From assembly GCA_020723185.1 (NCBI GenBank), contig DYJI01000006.1, positions 124,001 to 188,000 of the forward strand: a stretch of 64,000 nt of DNA. Direction: 5' to 3'. Source of the stretch: Sideroxydans lithotrophicus (GTDB taxonomy: Bacteria > Pseudomonadota > Gammaproteobacteria > Burkholderiales > Gallionellaceae). This document shows, in pieces, positions 34,803-44,504 of this stretch. The position numbers and the translations under genes are program-made. The notes under the pieces were generated by a model, which did not search any database, was not told the origin of the DNA, and saw only the letters and a program-made list of their open reading frames with translations. Within the stretch, counting starts at the first letter, position 1, and every line of letters begins with the position of its first letter.

Positions 34803-37010
34803 ATGTTCATGCCGCTACTTATCAATCCAGTCCAATCCAATGATGACATGGCAGAAATCCTGCATCCGTGGCAGGATGGACAGAAACAACTCCCCCGAGC
34901 CATGACCCAGCCCCCTACCCCAACTGCAGCACTGACCATCGATCAGGCCATGAACCTGTCGAACCAGCTGCAAGCACAGGGACGGCTGCAGGAATCCGAA
35001 CACCTGCTGCGCCAGATCCTGCAACAGCAACCACAGCACGCCTTCGCCCTGCACCTGCTGGGCGTCATCGCCTACCAGGCCGGCCAGCTGCCGCAGGCTG
35101 CGGAACTGGTGCAGCGCGCCATCGCGCTGAACGGTCAGGTCGCATTGTTCCACGCCAACATGTGCGAAATATTGCGCCAGCAGAAACAGCTGGAGCGCGC
35201 CGTGGCGCACGGCGAACGCGCCGCCGCACTCGACCCGTCGATGGCAATGGCGCACAGCAACCTCGGCATCGCATATTTCGACCGCAAGGATTACGACCGG
35301 GCGGAGACCTGCCAGCAGCGCGCGCTGGCCATCGCGCCGGACTTCGCCGCCGCGCTCAACAACTTGGGCAGCATCTGGCGCGAGCGTGGCAAGCATGAAC
35401 AGGCACTGGAGCTTTACCGCAAAGCAGCGGCCGCCAACCCGCACTATCTCGAACCGCTGAACAACCTCGGTGCGCTGTTGCTGGAAGAGGACCGCGTCGA
35501 CGAAGCGGAGGCCGTGCTGCAGCAGGCGCTGCGACTCAACCCGAACTATCCGGAATCCATCTGCAACATGGGCGGCGTGCATCTCGCGCGCGAAGCCAAC
35601 GAACAGGCGCTGGAACACTACCGCCGCGCGCTGGCCATGCGCCCGGTGTATGTCGAGGCGCAGATGGGCCTCGCCAAGACATTGCAGGCGCTGGAGAACC
35701 TGACGGAAGCGGAGCTGGCCGCGGTACGCGCCCTGCAGTTCGACGAGAGCAACCCAAAGGTGCATGCACTCCTGGCCGGCATCCACACCGAGATGTCCAA
35801 GCCGGAACAGGCCGAGGCAGAGTTCGAGCGGGCGCTGCAGCTCAAGCCGGACAGCAACGAGGCCCTGCTCGGCCTCGGTCACCTGTTCACCGAGAACGGC
35901 CAGCTCGAACGCGCGCGCGAACTGTTCCGGCGCGCCCTGTCGCTCAAGCCGGACGATACCGCCGCGCGCATCCATCTGGTGCAGAACGACAAGGTGAAGA
36001 AAGGAGACGAGAACTTCACCGCACTGCAGGAGGAAGAGAAGAGACTGGCCGGGCTTTCCGACAACCGCCGCCTCTCGCTGCATTTCGCGCTGGGAAAATG
36101 CTATGACGATACCGGTGAATACGACCGCGCCTTCGAACACTATCTGGCCGGCTGCAAACTGAAGCGCGCCAAGTTCGACTACGACCCGGATGCCGCCGCC
36201 ACACAGTTCGCCGCATTGCGCGAGATCTTCAACAAAGACTATATCGACCGTTTGCGCGGCAGCGGTGATCCTTCGGCCAAGCCCATCTTCGTGCTCGGCA
36301 TGCCGCGCTCCGGCACCACGCTGACCGAGCAGATCATCGCCAGCCATCCCGATGTACACGGCGCGGGCGAACTGCCCGACCTGCTGCGCATCGCGCACCG
36401 CAAGACGCATCCGGACGTGAACACCTTCCCCGCCAACCTCGGCCACCTCGACGCCGCGACACTGACCGCCTGGGCGCAGGAATACCTCGCCGGCCTCACC
36501 CAGCGCGCACCGCAGGCAAAGCACATCACCGACAAGATGCCGGCCAACTTCTTTGCCGTGCTGCTGATCCACCTGATGCTGCCGAACGCGAAGATCATCC
36601 ACGTCAACCGCAACCCGGTGGACACCTGCGTCTCCTGCTTCACGCGCCTGTTCCACCGCAAGCAGGAACACACCTACGACCTCGCCGAGCTGGGCCGCTA
36701 CTACGCCGACTATGCGCGGCTGATGGCGCACTGGCGCAGCGTGCTGCCGCCGGACGCCTTCCTCGACATCGTGTACGAGGACATCGTGGCCGACCAGGAA
36801 AAGGCTTCGCGCCGCCTGCTGGAATGGTGCGGACTGGAATGGAACGACGCCTGCCTCGACTTCCACAAGACCGAGCGCCAGGTGCGCACCGCCAGCGTGA
36901 CGCAGGTACGCCAGCCGATCTACACCTCGTCGGTGGAGCGCTGGCGCAAGTACGAGAAGCATCTCGGCCCGTTGCTGGATGCACTGGGCGATCTGGTGCC
37001 GCAGCGCTGA
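34803..37010 (+). CDS. TPR-repeat sulfotransferase
   Basis: A protein of up to 735 aa (start uncertain: 34803, 34848 or 34902, none with a clear Shine-Dalgarno). The N-terminal half is about ten tetratricopeptide repeats (ALHLLGVIAYQAGQLPQAAEL, AHSNLGIAYFDRKDYDRAE and so on). The C-terminal sulfotransferase domain begins KPIFVLGMPRSGTTLTEQIIA, the 5'-phosphosulfate-binding loop, and contains IIHVNRNPVDTCVSCF and KYEKHLGPLLDALG. Such fusions resemble protein-tyrosine or carbohydrate sulfotransferases. The next gene overlaps by one base (TGATG). It diverges from the adhesin operon. Confidence 0.9.
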   Translation: MFMPLLINPVQSNDDMAEILHPWQDGQKQLPRAMTQPPTPTAALTIDQAMNLSNQLQAQGRLQESEHLLRQILQQQPQHAFALHLLGVIAYQAGQLPQAAELVQRAIALNGQVALFHANMCEILRQQKQLERAVAHGERAAALDPSMAMAHSNLGIAYFDRKDYDRAETCQQRALAIAPDFAAALNNLGSIWRERGKHEQALELYRKAAAANPHYLEPLNNLGALLLEEDRVDEAEAVLQQALRLNPNYPESICNMGGVHLAREANEQALEHYRRALAMRPVYVEAQMGLAKTLQALENLTEAELAAVRALQFDESNPKVHALLAGIHTEMSKPEQAEAEFERALQLKPDSNEALLGLGHLFTENGQLERARELFRRALSLKPDDTAARIHLVQNDKVKKGDENFTALQEEEKRLAGLSDNRRLSLHFALGKCYDDTGEYDRAFEHYLAGCKLKRAKFDYDPDAAATQFAALREIFNKDYIDRLRGSGDPSAKPIFVLGMPRSGTTLTEQIIASHPDVHGAGELPDLLRIAHRKTHPDVNTFPANLGHLDAATLTAWAQEYLAGLTQRAPQAKHITDKMPANFFAVLLIHLMLPNAKIIHVNRNPVDTCVSCFTRLFHRKQEHTYDLAELGRYYADYARLMAHWRSVLPPDAFLDIVYEDIVADQEKASRRLLEWCGLEWNDACLDFHKTERQVRTASVTQVRQPIYTSSVERWRKYEKHLGPLLDALGDLVPQR

Positions 37011-37798
37011 TGTCCGCTCGCAATGCCCATTGGAAAGCCATGTCAGACGGATGGAACCGGCTCGGACCGCCATTGCGCCCCTGTCCGGAAGACGTGGAGC
37101 ATTTCCGCCGTGCGCTCGTCGACACACCGGGAGCGTGTCTGCTGCTAGGCGTCACGCCGGAGCTGGCGCAGATTTCCTCACGCATCACCGCACTCGACAA
37201 CAGCGCGGACATGATCCGCGCGCTGTGGCCGCAGAACGAACATGCCATCCTCGGCGACTGGCTGGACATGCCGTTCGAGGAGGCTGCCTTCGACCATGTG
37301 ATCGGCGATGGCTGCCCGGTGCTGCTCGACCATCCGCTGCAGCACGAACGCCTGTTCGCGGAAGCGGCGCGCGTGCTAAAACCGGGAGGCAAGCTGGTGT
37401 TGCGCGTTTTCGTCGGCGCAGAGCAGGCCGAGACACCGGAACAAGTCTGCGCCATGGCGCTGGCCGGCGAGATACGCGGCTTCCATGCCTTCAAGTGGCG
37501 GCTGTCCATGGCGCTCGCCGCCCGGTCGCGCGATTACACCTTCTGCATCGCAGACACCCTGCACACCTTCGAGCGCCTGCTGCCGGGCCGCGCACGACTC
37601 GCCGCCCTCACCGGCTGGAGCCTGCAGGACATCGCCACCATCGACTTCTATCGCGGCTCGTCGGCACGCTACAGCTACCCGCCGCTGTCTGCCTTGCGCA
37701 GCATCGTCCCGCTCCCGCTGCGCGAGATCGAAGTGCGCCACGGCAGTTACGAACTCGCCGAACGCTGCCCCATCCTGGTGTGGGAGCGCCGCACATGA
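37010..37798 (+). CDS. SAM-dependent methyltransferase
   Basis: A 262-aa class I methyltransferase. The binding loop is shortened (ACLLLGVTPELAQIS), but the acidic strand (ITALDNSADMIRAL), the DMPFEEAAFDHVIGDGCPVLL block and the post-motif LKPGGKLVLRVFVG are clear. Its start overlaps the sulfotransferase stop and its stop overlaps the next gene's start (ATGA), so the three proteins form one translational unit. The acceptor is unknown. Confidence 0.85.
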   Translation: MSARNAHWKAMSDGWNRLGPPLRPCPEDVEHFRRALVDTPGACLLLGVTPELAQISSRITALDNSADMIRALWPQNEHAILGDWLDMPFEEAAFDHVIGDGCPVLLDHPLQHERLFAEAARVLKPGGKLVLRVFVGAEQAETPEQVCAMALAGEIRGFHAFKWRLSMALAARSRDYTFCIADTLHTFERLLPGRARLAALTGWSLQDIATIDFYRGSSARYSYPPLSALRSIVPLPLREIEVRHGSYELAERCPILVWERRT

Positions 37799-39102
37799 AG
37801 GTTTTGCGCGACCTGCTGGCGCAGCTCGAACACAGCCAGTGGCAGAGCACGCAAGCACTGCAAACGCTGCAGATGGAACGCTACGCGCGGCTGGCGCAAC
37901 ATGCCTGGCAGCATTCGCCGTTCTACCGCCTGCGCTTCGAACAGGCCGGACTGGATGTGCGCGAACCGTGGACACGCGAACGCTACACCCGCATCCCGCT
38001 GCTCACCCGCAGCGAACTGATGCTGCAGCTGGAACACCTGCAGTGCCATGCCCTGCCGCCGGGGCATGTACAGACCTACCGCACTCAGACCTCGGGCTCC
38101 ACCGGACAGACCGTGACCGTGCTGCGTACCGACGCCACGCAACTGTTCTGGCTGGCCTGCTCGATGCGCGACCACCTGTGGCAGCAGCGCGACCTCTCCG
38201 CCACGCTCGCCGTCATCAAGGCGACCACGCCGGTAGTGGACGACCCGGTACTGGCAGCGCGGCAAGGCTGGGGGCCGCCCGCCTCGCTGCTTGGAAAGAC
38301 CGGCCCATGCTACTCGCAGCCGCTGTCTATGCCGGTCGCGCAGCAGGCGCGCTGGCTGGCGCGGATCGCCCCGCACACCCTGCTGACCTATCCCACCAAC
38401 CTCGCCGCGCTGCTCGATCTGCACGAGCGCGGCGAAGCCCCGCTACCCGCCACGCTGCGCGAGGTACGCACCGTGGGCGAGACGCTGCATCCCGGCCTGC
38501 GCGACCGCTGCGCGGCGCTGGGGCTGGCCGTCGTGGACCTGTACAGTTCGCAGGAACTCGGCATCATCGCGCTGCAATGCCCGCAGAGCGGGCTGTATCA
38601 CACGCAGGACGAGAACCTCATCGTGGAGGTGCTGGATGAACAGGGACTGCCCTGCGCGCCGGGCGAAGTCGGTCGCGTGGTCATCACCGACCTGCACAAC
38701 TACGCCACGCCGCTGATCCGCTACGAGATACGCGATCACGCCGAGGCCGGCCCGCCCTGCTCCTGCGGGCGGGGCCTGGCTACACTCAAACGCATCATGG
38801 GGCGTCGCCGCAACATGGTGATGCTGCCGGACGGCAGCCGGCACTGGCCGCTGGTCGGCGCTCATCGTTTCCGCGAGATCGCGGACATCCGCCAGTACCA
38901 GGTGGTGCAGCACAGCCTGACGGATGTGGAGGTGCGGCTGGTGACGCCGGACGTTATCACCCCCGAACAGGAAGCGCGGCTCACCGAAATGTTGCATGCC
39001 GCCATCGGCCACCCTTTCCCGCTGCGCTTCAGCTACTCGGCGCAGGAACTGCCGAAGACCACCGGCGGCAAGTTCGAAGAGTTCATTTCCCTGCTGCCCT
39101 GA
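37795..39102 (+). CDS. PaaK/CapK-like adenylate-forming enzyme
   Basis: A 435-aa member of the phenylacetate-CoA ligase/CapK branch of the ANL superfamily. The ATP-binding loop is TSGSTGQTVTVLRTD. Later blocks are YSSQELGIIALQCP (A5-like) and LIRYEIRDHAE (A7-like), then PCSCGRGLATLKRIMGRR, ending in KTTGGKFEEFIS with the C-terminal lysine-containing motif. The family activates aryl or acyl acids with ATP and is often found in polysaccharide or natural-product clusters. It is the third gene of the overlapping operon with the sulfotransferase and methyltransferase. Confidence 0.88.
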   Translation: MKVLRDLLAQLEHSQWQSTQALQTLQMERYARLAQHAWQHSPFYRLRFEQAGLDVREPWTRERYTRIPLLTRSELMLQLEHLQCHALPPGHVQTYRTQTSGSTGQTVTVLRTDATQLFWLACSMRDHLWQQRDLSATLAVIKATTPVVDDPVLAARQGWGPPASLLGKTGPCYSQPLSMPVAQQARWLARIAPHTLLTYPTNLAALLDLHERGEAPLPATLREVRTVGETLHPGLRDRCAALGLAVVDLYSSQELGIIALQCPQSGLYHTQDENLIVEVLDEQGLPCAPGEVGRVVITDLHNYATPLIRYEIRDHAEAGPPCSCGRGLATLKRIMGRRRNMVMLPDGSRHWPLVGAHRFREIADIRQYQVVQHSLTDVEVRLVTPDVITPEQEARLTEMLHAAIGHPFPLRFSYSAQELPKTTGGKFEEFISLLP

Positions 39103-39178
39103 CTTATACTGCCGTCCATCCGGCCGATCTGCCCGGCCCGGCACACTCACAACTACGGCAGCGTCCCCAGGAGGACAG

Positions 39179-40204
39179 ATGAAGTACCCGCACGAACGCA
39201 GCGCCAGCGCGGAAGTCTCGCGCATCGCCCTGCAGAAGATGGCCGCGCATCAGGCCGCATTCACCCCGCCCAATTTCGCGGTCTGGTACGAGTATGTCTC
39301 CGGCATCAATCCCGAGCTGAGCAGCGCGCTGGAAAAACTCCTGAAGAAACATACCAAACTCCAGGACGAGCATATCGAGCAGCTGTATGCCGACCATGTC
39401 TCGGAGTGCGGCTCGAAGATCCACCTCACGCTGCGTGAAGACCTGAAGCAGCTGCTGGAGCGCCTCAACCGCCTCACCTCGGAGGCCGACGAGAAGACCT
39501 CGGAATACGGCGACCATCTGCAGGATTACGGCAGCCGCCTGCAAGGGGAACTCAGCGTGGCCGAGCTGGACCTGCTGGTGAAGGACATCACGCAGGACAC
39601 CGAGCGCATGCACACCTCGGTGCAGAAGATCCATGTGCAGCTGGAGGCCAGCCACCAGGAGGTGGAACGCCTCAACCGCGAACTGGAAGCGCTCAAGGGG
39701 GCGGCGATGACCGATCCGCTGACCGGCGTGCTGAACCGGCGCGGTTTCGAGAGCTGTGCCGATACGCTGTTCGCCGAGCCGGATGCGGCCAGCCACAAAG
39801 GTTTCTGCCTGCTGATGCTGGACGTGGACCACTTCAAGAACATCAACGACAACTACGGCCACCTGCTGGGCGACAAGGTGCTCACCGCCATCGCCACCAC
39901 CCTGAAGAGCAAGGTGCAGGGTCAGGACCTGGTCGGGCGGCTGGGCGGCGAGGAATTCGCCATCCTGCTGCCGAACACCAATCTGGACGGTGCTTTCGTG
40001 GTCGCCGAGCACATCCGCCAGGCGGTACAACGCGGCAAGATCCGCCGCCTCGATTCCAACCAGAACATCGACGGCATCACCATCTCCATCGGCATCTCGC
40101 CGCGCAAGGACAAGGAAGACCTGAACGAGATGATCGCCCGTGCCGACAAGGCGCTGTACCGCTCCAAGAAGGAGGGGCGCAACCGCATCACCATCCTCGA
40201 CTGA
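39179..40204 (+). CDS. Diguanylate cyclase with coiled-coil N-terminus
   Basis: A 341-aa protein: residues 1-165 are helical, with no membrane segment (EKLLKKHTKLQDEHIEQLYADH; ASHQEVERLNRELEALKG). The GGDEF domain follows from about 170, with the active-site GGEEF in GRLGGEEFAILL. The inhibitory site five residues upstream reads QGQD, not RxxD, so product inhibition is probably lost. The helical N-domain resembles that of several soluble diguanylate cyclases. AGGAGGACAG precedes the ATG. It follows the sulfotransferase operon by 76 nt. Confidence 0.93.
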   Translation: MKYPHERSASAEVSRIALQKMAAHQAAFTPPNFAVWYEYVSGINPELSSALEKLLKKHTKLQDEHIEQLYADHVSECGSKIHLTLREDLKQLLERLNRLTSEADEKTSEYGDHLQDYGSRLQGELSVAELDLLVKDITQDTERMHTSVQKIHVQLEASHQEVERLNRELEALKGAAMTDPLTGVLNRRGFESCADTLFAEPDAASHKGFCLLMLDVDHFKNINDNYGHLLGDKVLTAIATTLKSKVQGQDLVGRLGGEEFAILLPNTNLDGAFVVAEHIRQAVQRGKIRRLDSNQNIDGITISIGISPRKDKEDLNEMIARADKALYRSKKEGRNRITILD

Positions 40205-40210
40205 GGCCGA

Positions 40211-40810
40211 TCAAGGTCTGGTGCGCGCCACCAGATCGATCAATGCGGACATCCCGCTATGTCCCGTGCCCTCATGTATGACACTGTCGTGCTCACACAG
40301 ATGCAGGATATCCATGTCGGCACATAACTCGCGCAGTATGGTCTCGGTGTATAGGTTCTCCACCTGCGAGGGGCCGCCGGTCTTGTAGTCCAGCTGGCGC
40401 GGCGTATAGCCCTGCAACAGCAACAGCCCACCCGGCTTCAGGTGGCGCTTGAGATTCTCGAACTGCACCGGACGCAGATCCGGCCCGACGAACTGGATGA
40501 AGATGGCCGCAACCACATCGAATCGCTCGGTGCTGCGCCAAGCCAGAAGGTCGGCCTGCTCGAAACGCATCGTCACGTTGCGTGTCTTCGACAGTCGTTT
40601 CGCCTTGTCCTGCGCCACCGACGAGGCATCCAGCGACAGTACCTCCAGCCCCTGCTCCGCCAGCCACACACCGTTGCGTCCCTCGCCGTCGGCGACGGCC
40701 AGACAACTCATGCCCGGCCTGAGCAGACCGTGCTGCGAGACCAGAAAGGCGTTCGGCTCCGTGCCGTAGAAATATTCCGCACCTGCGTAGCGTTCGTTCC
40801 AGATACTCAT
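40211..40810 (-). CDS. TehB-like SAM-dependent methyltransferase
   Basis: A 199-aa protein starting MSIWNERYAGAEYFYGTEPN, the typical beginning of TehB/thiopurine-type methyltransferases that act on small molecules or metalloids. Motif I is degenerate (CLAVADGEGRNGVWLAEQG), and LSLDASSVAQDKA and LKPGGLLLLQGYTPRQL follow. Its ATG overlaps the stop of the upstream AEC transporter (ATGA), so the two are coupled and may handle a common toxic compound. Confidence 0.88.
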   Translation of the reverse strand: MSIWNERYAGAEYFYGTEPNAFLVSQHGLLRPGMSCLAVADGEGRNGVWLAEQGLEVLSLDASSVAQDKAKRLSKTRNVTMRFEQADLLAWRSTERFDVVAAIFIQFVGPDLRPVQFENLKRHLKPGGLLLLQGYTPRQLDYKTGGPSQVENLYTETILRELCADMDILHLCEHDSVIHEGTGHSGMSALIDLVARTRP

Positions 40811-41712
40811 ACTCCACTCCACAGATACCACCACGCGCTGAGCGTGAAGAAGGACAGGATCAATCCCACCGCCACCATCAGATTGGACAGGTCGGGGTCG
40901 AGATCATGCTCTTTCGCCACGATGGCGGCAGTGATCATGGAGGGCATCGCCGCCTCGAACAAGGTAACTTGTATCGCCAGCCCCTGTGCACCAAGCCATT
41001 GCACATACAAAAGATAGATCGCCAGCGGTGCCAGGATGAGCTTAAAGCCCAGTCCTAATGCGAGATTGCGCTTGTGTTCCGCGATATGCCCCAGGCGCAA
41101 TTGCAGGCCGACCGACAGCAGCGCCAGCGGTGCCAGCGTGTCACCCAGGCGCTTAAGCAATACCGTGAACCAGTCCGCATATTCAACCGGGATCAGCAGG
41201 AAAGCGATGACCATGGAGATGAACGGCGGGAAGGTCGCGATGCGCTTCACGATTTGCGCCGCTGTCGGCCGCCCTGAAGAATAGATACCCGCCACAGTGA
41301 TGCCCAGCACCGACAGCACGAAGAACGATCCCAGCTGGTCGGCTACGATGGCGGTGGCCAGCCCTTCCTTGCCATAGAAGGCATCGACCATGGGCAAGCC
41401 GAAGAAGGAGGTGTTGCCCAGCCCGCCGACAATGATCAGCGCGCCGGTGGTCTTGCGCGGCAGATCCAGCCAGCGGCCCACCGCCCAGAAGAAAATCGCG
41501 GACAGACCGAACACGATCCACGCCATCAAGGCGGTCAGCACGACATCGCCGGAAAGGTGGATCTGATGGATATACAGCAGCGTCAGCGCGGGCAGCGAGA
41601 CATGGATGATGAAGCTGTTGAGCGTGGCGGGTGCATTGTCCGGCATGCGCCGGAAGCGGCGCAGCAGCATGCCCGCGACGAAGCAGAGGATGAGCAGGAT
41701 GAGGTTGTTCAT
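40807..41712 (-). CDS. AEC (auxin efflux carrier) family transporter
   Basis: A 301-aa protein with about ten membrane helices, starting MNNLILLILCFVAGMLLRRF. The conserved GGLGNTSFFGLPMVDAFYG crossover motif and the second-half FEAAMPSMITAAIVAKEHDLD block identify the AEC/BART superfamily, which exports organic anions such as malate or auxin-like compounds. It is coupled by a 4-nt overlap to the downstream methyltransferase. It lies 22 nt after thrC. Confidence 0.92.
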   Translation of the reverse strand: MNNLILLILCFVAGMLLRRFRRMPDNAPATLNSFIIHVSLPALTLLYIHQIHLSGDVVLTALMAWIVFGLSAIFFWAVGRWLDLPRKTTGALIIVGGLGNTSFFGLPMVDAFYGKEGLATAIVADQLGSFFVLSVLGITVAGIYSSGRPTAAQIVKRIATFPPFISMVIAFLLIPVEYADWFTVLLKRLGDTLAPLALLSVGLQLRLGHIAEHKRNLALGLGFKLILAPLAIYLLYVQWLGAQGLAIQVTLFEAAMPSMITAAIVAKEHDLDPDLSNLMVAVGLILSFFTLSAWWYLWSGV

Positions 41713-41734
41713 GCCTCTGCTTGATCGTGAGGGA

Positions 41735-43168
41735 TCAGGGCTTGATGTGTTCGGAGATGAACGCCTTCAGCTTCACCACATCCGCATCCATCACCACCAC
41801 ACGCTGCGGCAAGTCTTCCAGCCCGACCGTGGATGCCGGACGTTCGGGCTGGCGGCCCAGCGCTTCCTGGATGGTCTCGGCGAACTTGGCGGGCAAGGCG
41901 GTCTCCAGACAGATCAACGGCAGGCTCGGACGGCGCTGCTCCAGACCGACCTTCAGGCCGTCTGCGGTATGCGTATCGATCATCACGCCGTATTCCTGCC
42001 ACACCTCGCGGATGGTCTTCAGGCGGTCCTGATGCGTGCTCTTGCCGGACGAGAAGTGGAAGCCGGACAGTGCATGCCAATACTCAGTGCCCTTGATGTC
42101 GAAGGAACCGCCCTGGTCCACCTTGCTCCAGAACTCGCGCACCTTGGCACCGTCGCGACCGACCAGATCGAACACGAAGCGCTCGAAGTTGGAGGCCTTG
42201 CTGATATCCATCGACGGGCTGCTGGTCTCGTAGGTATGGTCGGTGCCGCGCGGGCGATAGACGCCCGTGCGGAAGAACTCGTCCAGCACATCGTTCTCGT
42301 TGGTGGCAAGGATCAGCTGGCCGATGGGCAGACCCATCATGCGCGCGATGTGGCCCGCGCAGATGTTGCCGAAGTTGCCGGACGGCACCGAGAACGCCAC
42401 CTGCTCGTCGTTGGATTGGGTCGCGGCGAAGTAGCCCTTGAAGTAGTACACGATCTGCGCCGACACGCGTCCCCAGTTGATCGAGTTCACCGTGCCGATC
42501 TTGTGCGCGGCCTTGTAGGCGTGGTCGTTGGACACTGCCTTAACCATATCCTGCGCATCGTCGAACATGCCGTTGATGGCGATGTTGTGGATGTTGGGGT
42601 CTTGGAGCGAATACATCTGCGCGCGCTGGAAGGCCGACATCTTGCCGTTCGGCGACAGCATGAACACGCGGATGCCGCGCTTGCCGCGCATCGCATATTC
42701 GGCGGCGGAACCGGTGTCGCCCGAGGTCGCGCCGAGGATGTTCAGTTCCTCGTTCTGCTTCGCCAGCGCGTACTCGAACAGGTTGCCCAGCAACTGCATG
42801 GCCATGTCCTTGAACGCCAGCGTCGGGCCGTTGGACAACTCCTGGATGAACACGCCCTCGCTCAGTTTGCGCAAAGGGGTGATCTGCGTCGCATCGCTGT
42901 CCGGGCGGCCGTTGCCGTACACCTCGGCGGTATAGGTCTTGCTGACGATGGCCTTCAGGTCGGCAGCAGGGATGTCGGTAGCGAACTTGGACAGCACGGC
43001 AAAGGCGAGATCGGCATACGACAGCTTGCGCCACGCATCCAGCTCCTCGCGCGTCACTTGCGGATATTGCTCCGGCAGGTACAGGCCGCCGTCCGGCGCG
43101 AGACCGCCCAGCAGTATCTCGGTGAAGGTCTTGGCGGGCGCATTGCCGCGGGTGGAGATGTATTTCAT
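41735..43168 (-). CDS. thrC: Threonine synthase
   Basis: A 477-aa PLP enzyme of the long fold-type II group that converts O-phosphohomoserine to threonine. The N-terminus MKYISTRGNAPAKTFTEILLGGLAPDGGLY and the PLP lysine in NGPTLAFKDMAMQ are diagnostic. The phosphate-binding loop SGDTGSAAEYAM and FSVPSGNFGNICAGH follow. It lies 3 nt after hom, consistent with an alaA-hom-thrC operon. Confidence 0.98.
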   Translation of the reverse strand: MKYISTRGNAPAKTFTEILLGGLAPDGGLYLPEQYPQVTREELDAWRKLSYADLAFAVLSKFATDIPAADLKAIVSKTYTAEVYGNGRPDSDATQITPLRKLSEGVFIQELSNGPTLAFKDMAMQLLGNLFEYALAKQNEELNILGATSGDTGSAAEYAMRGKRGIRVFMLSPNGKMSAFQRAQMYSLQDPNIHNIAINGMFDDAQDMVKAVSNDHAYKAAHKIGTVNSINWGRVSAQIVYYFKGYFAATQSNDEQVAFSVPSGNFGNICAGHIARMMGLPIGQLILATNENDVLDEFFRTGVYRPRGTDHTYETSSPSMDISKASNFERFVFDLVGRDGAKVREFWSKVDQGGSFDIKGTEYWHALSGFHFSSGKSTHQDRLKTIREVWQEYGVMIDTHTADGLKVGLEQRRPSLPLICLETALPAKFAETIQEALGRQPERPASTVGLEDLPQRVVVMDADVVKLKAFISEHIKP

Positions 43169-43171
43169 TGC

Positions 43172-44491
43172 TTATTTTCCCAGCTCTTCCATACGCAGCT
43201 TGGTCACCTTGCCTGCCACCACACCCAGCTTCTCGATCTTGGCGATCGCCGCGTTGATGCTCTTCTCGCGTGTCTGGTGCGTCAGCATGATCAGGTCGGC
43301 TTGTGCCTCACCTTCGCCCGGCTCCTTCTGGATCACCGCGCCGATCGAGATCTTCTCGTCGGCGAGGATGCGGGTGATGTCGGCCAGCACACCCGGCTTG
43401 TCCTGCACGCGCAGGCGCAGGTAGTAGCTGGTCTGCACATCGTCCATCGGCAATATCTTCAGGTCGGACATCGCGTCGGGCTGGAACGCCAGATGCGGCA
43501 CGCGATTCTCCGGGTCGGCGGTATGCATGCGCGTCACGTCCACCAGATCGGCGATCACCGCGCTGGCGGTCGGCTCGGCACCGGCCCCCTTGCCGTAATA
43601 CAGCGTGGGGCCGACCGCATCGCCCTGCACCAGCACCGCGTTCATCGCTCCTTCCACGTTGGCGATCAGGCGCTTGCTCGGGATCAGGGTCGGATGCACG
43701 CGCAGCTCGACGCCTTCTTCCGTGCGCTTGCTGATGCCCAGCAACTTGATGCGATAACCGAGCTGTTCCGCGTAACGGATGTCGATGGCATCCAGTTTGG
43801 AGATACCCTCGATGTGCGCCTTGTCGAACTGCACCGGGATGCCGAATGCCAGCGAGGCCAGCAAAGTGATCTTGTGTGCCGCGTCCACGCCTTCGATGTC
43901 GAAGGTCGGATCGGCCTCGGCGTAGCCCAGACGCTGCGCTTCCTTCAGCACAGTATCGAAGGAGAGCCCCTTGTCGCGCATCTCGGACAGGATGAAGTTG
44001 GTGGTGCCGTTGATGATACCGGCGACCCACTCGATGCGGTTCGCGGTCAATCCTTCGCGCACCGCCTTGACGATGGGGATACCGCCCGCGATGGCCGCTT
44101 CGAACGCGACCATCACGCCCTTGTCCTGCGCCGCCTCGAAGATCTCGTTGCCGTGCGTCGCCAGCAGCGCCTTGTTGGCGGTGACCACATGCTTGCCGTT
44201 GGCGATGGCCTTGAGCACCAGCTCCTTGGCCACACCGTAGCCGCCGATCAGTTCGACCACGATATCCACGTCCGGATCGCTCACCACGGCGAAGGCATCG
44301 TCCGTCACGCGGCAAGCGCCCTCGGTGATCTTGCGTGCCATATCCAGATTGCGGTCCGCCACCACAGTGATACGGATGGGGCGACCGGCACGACGGGTGA
44401 TCTCTTCCGCATTGCGCTGCAATACGGTGAAGGTGCCGCCGCCGACGGTGCCGATACCCAGGAGACCTACATTGATTGGCTTGATGCTCAT
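43172..44491 (-). CDS. hom: Homoserine dehydrogenase
   Basis: A 439-aa enzyme that reduces aspartate semialdehyde to homoserine. The Rossmann motif is GLLGIGTVGGGTF. The catalytic region holds AAIAGGIPIVKAVREGL, INGTTNFILSEM and EADPTFDIEGVDAAHK. A C-terminal ACT domain (YYLRLRVQDKPGVLADI) gives threonine feedback control in this family. The start chosen (MSIKPINVG) fits the family; the longer frame runs back into alaA. It is followed 3 nt later by thrC. Confidence 0.98.
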   Translation of the reverse strand: MSIKPINVGLLGIGTVGGGTFTVLQRNAEEITRRAGRPIRITVVADRNLDMARKITEGACRVTDDAFAVVSDPDVDIVVELIGGYGVAKELVLKAIANGKHVVTANKALLATHGNEIFEAAQDKGVMVAFEAAIAGGIPIVKAVREGLTANRIEWVAGIINGTTNFILSEMRDKGLSFDTVLKEAQRLGYAEADPTFDIEGVDAAHKITLLASLAFGIPVQFDKAHIEGISKLDAIDIRYAEQLGYRIKLLGISKRTEEGVELRVHPTLIPSKRLIANVEGAMNAVLVQGDAVGPTLYYGKGAGAEPTASAVIADLVDVTRMHTADPENRVPHLAFQPDAMSDLKILPMDDVQTSYYLRLRVQDKPGVLADITRILADEKISIGAVIQKEPGEGEAQADLIMLTHQTREKSINAAIAKIEKLGVVAGKVTKLRMEELGK

Positions 44492-44504
44492 GGTTCTCTT
44501 TCTC

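Noticed and set aside
34815-37127. Open frame of 770 codons on the minus strand opposite the TPR-sulfotransferase
   Set aside because: It is a complement-frame shadow of a GC-rich repeat gene. The opposite strand has clear TPR and sulfotransferase motifs.
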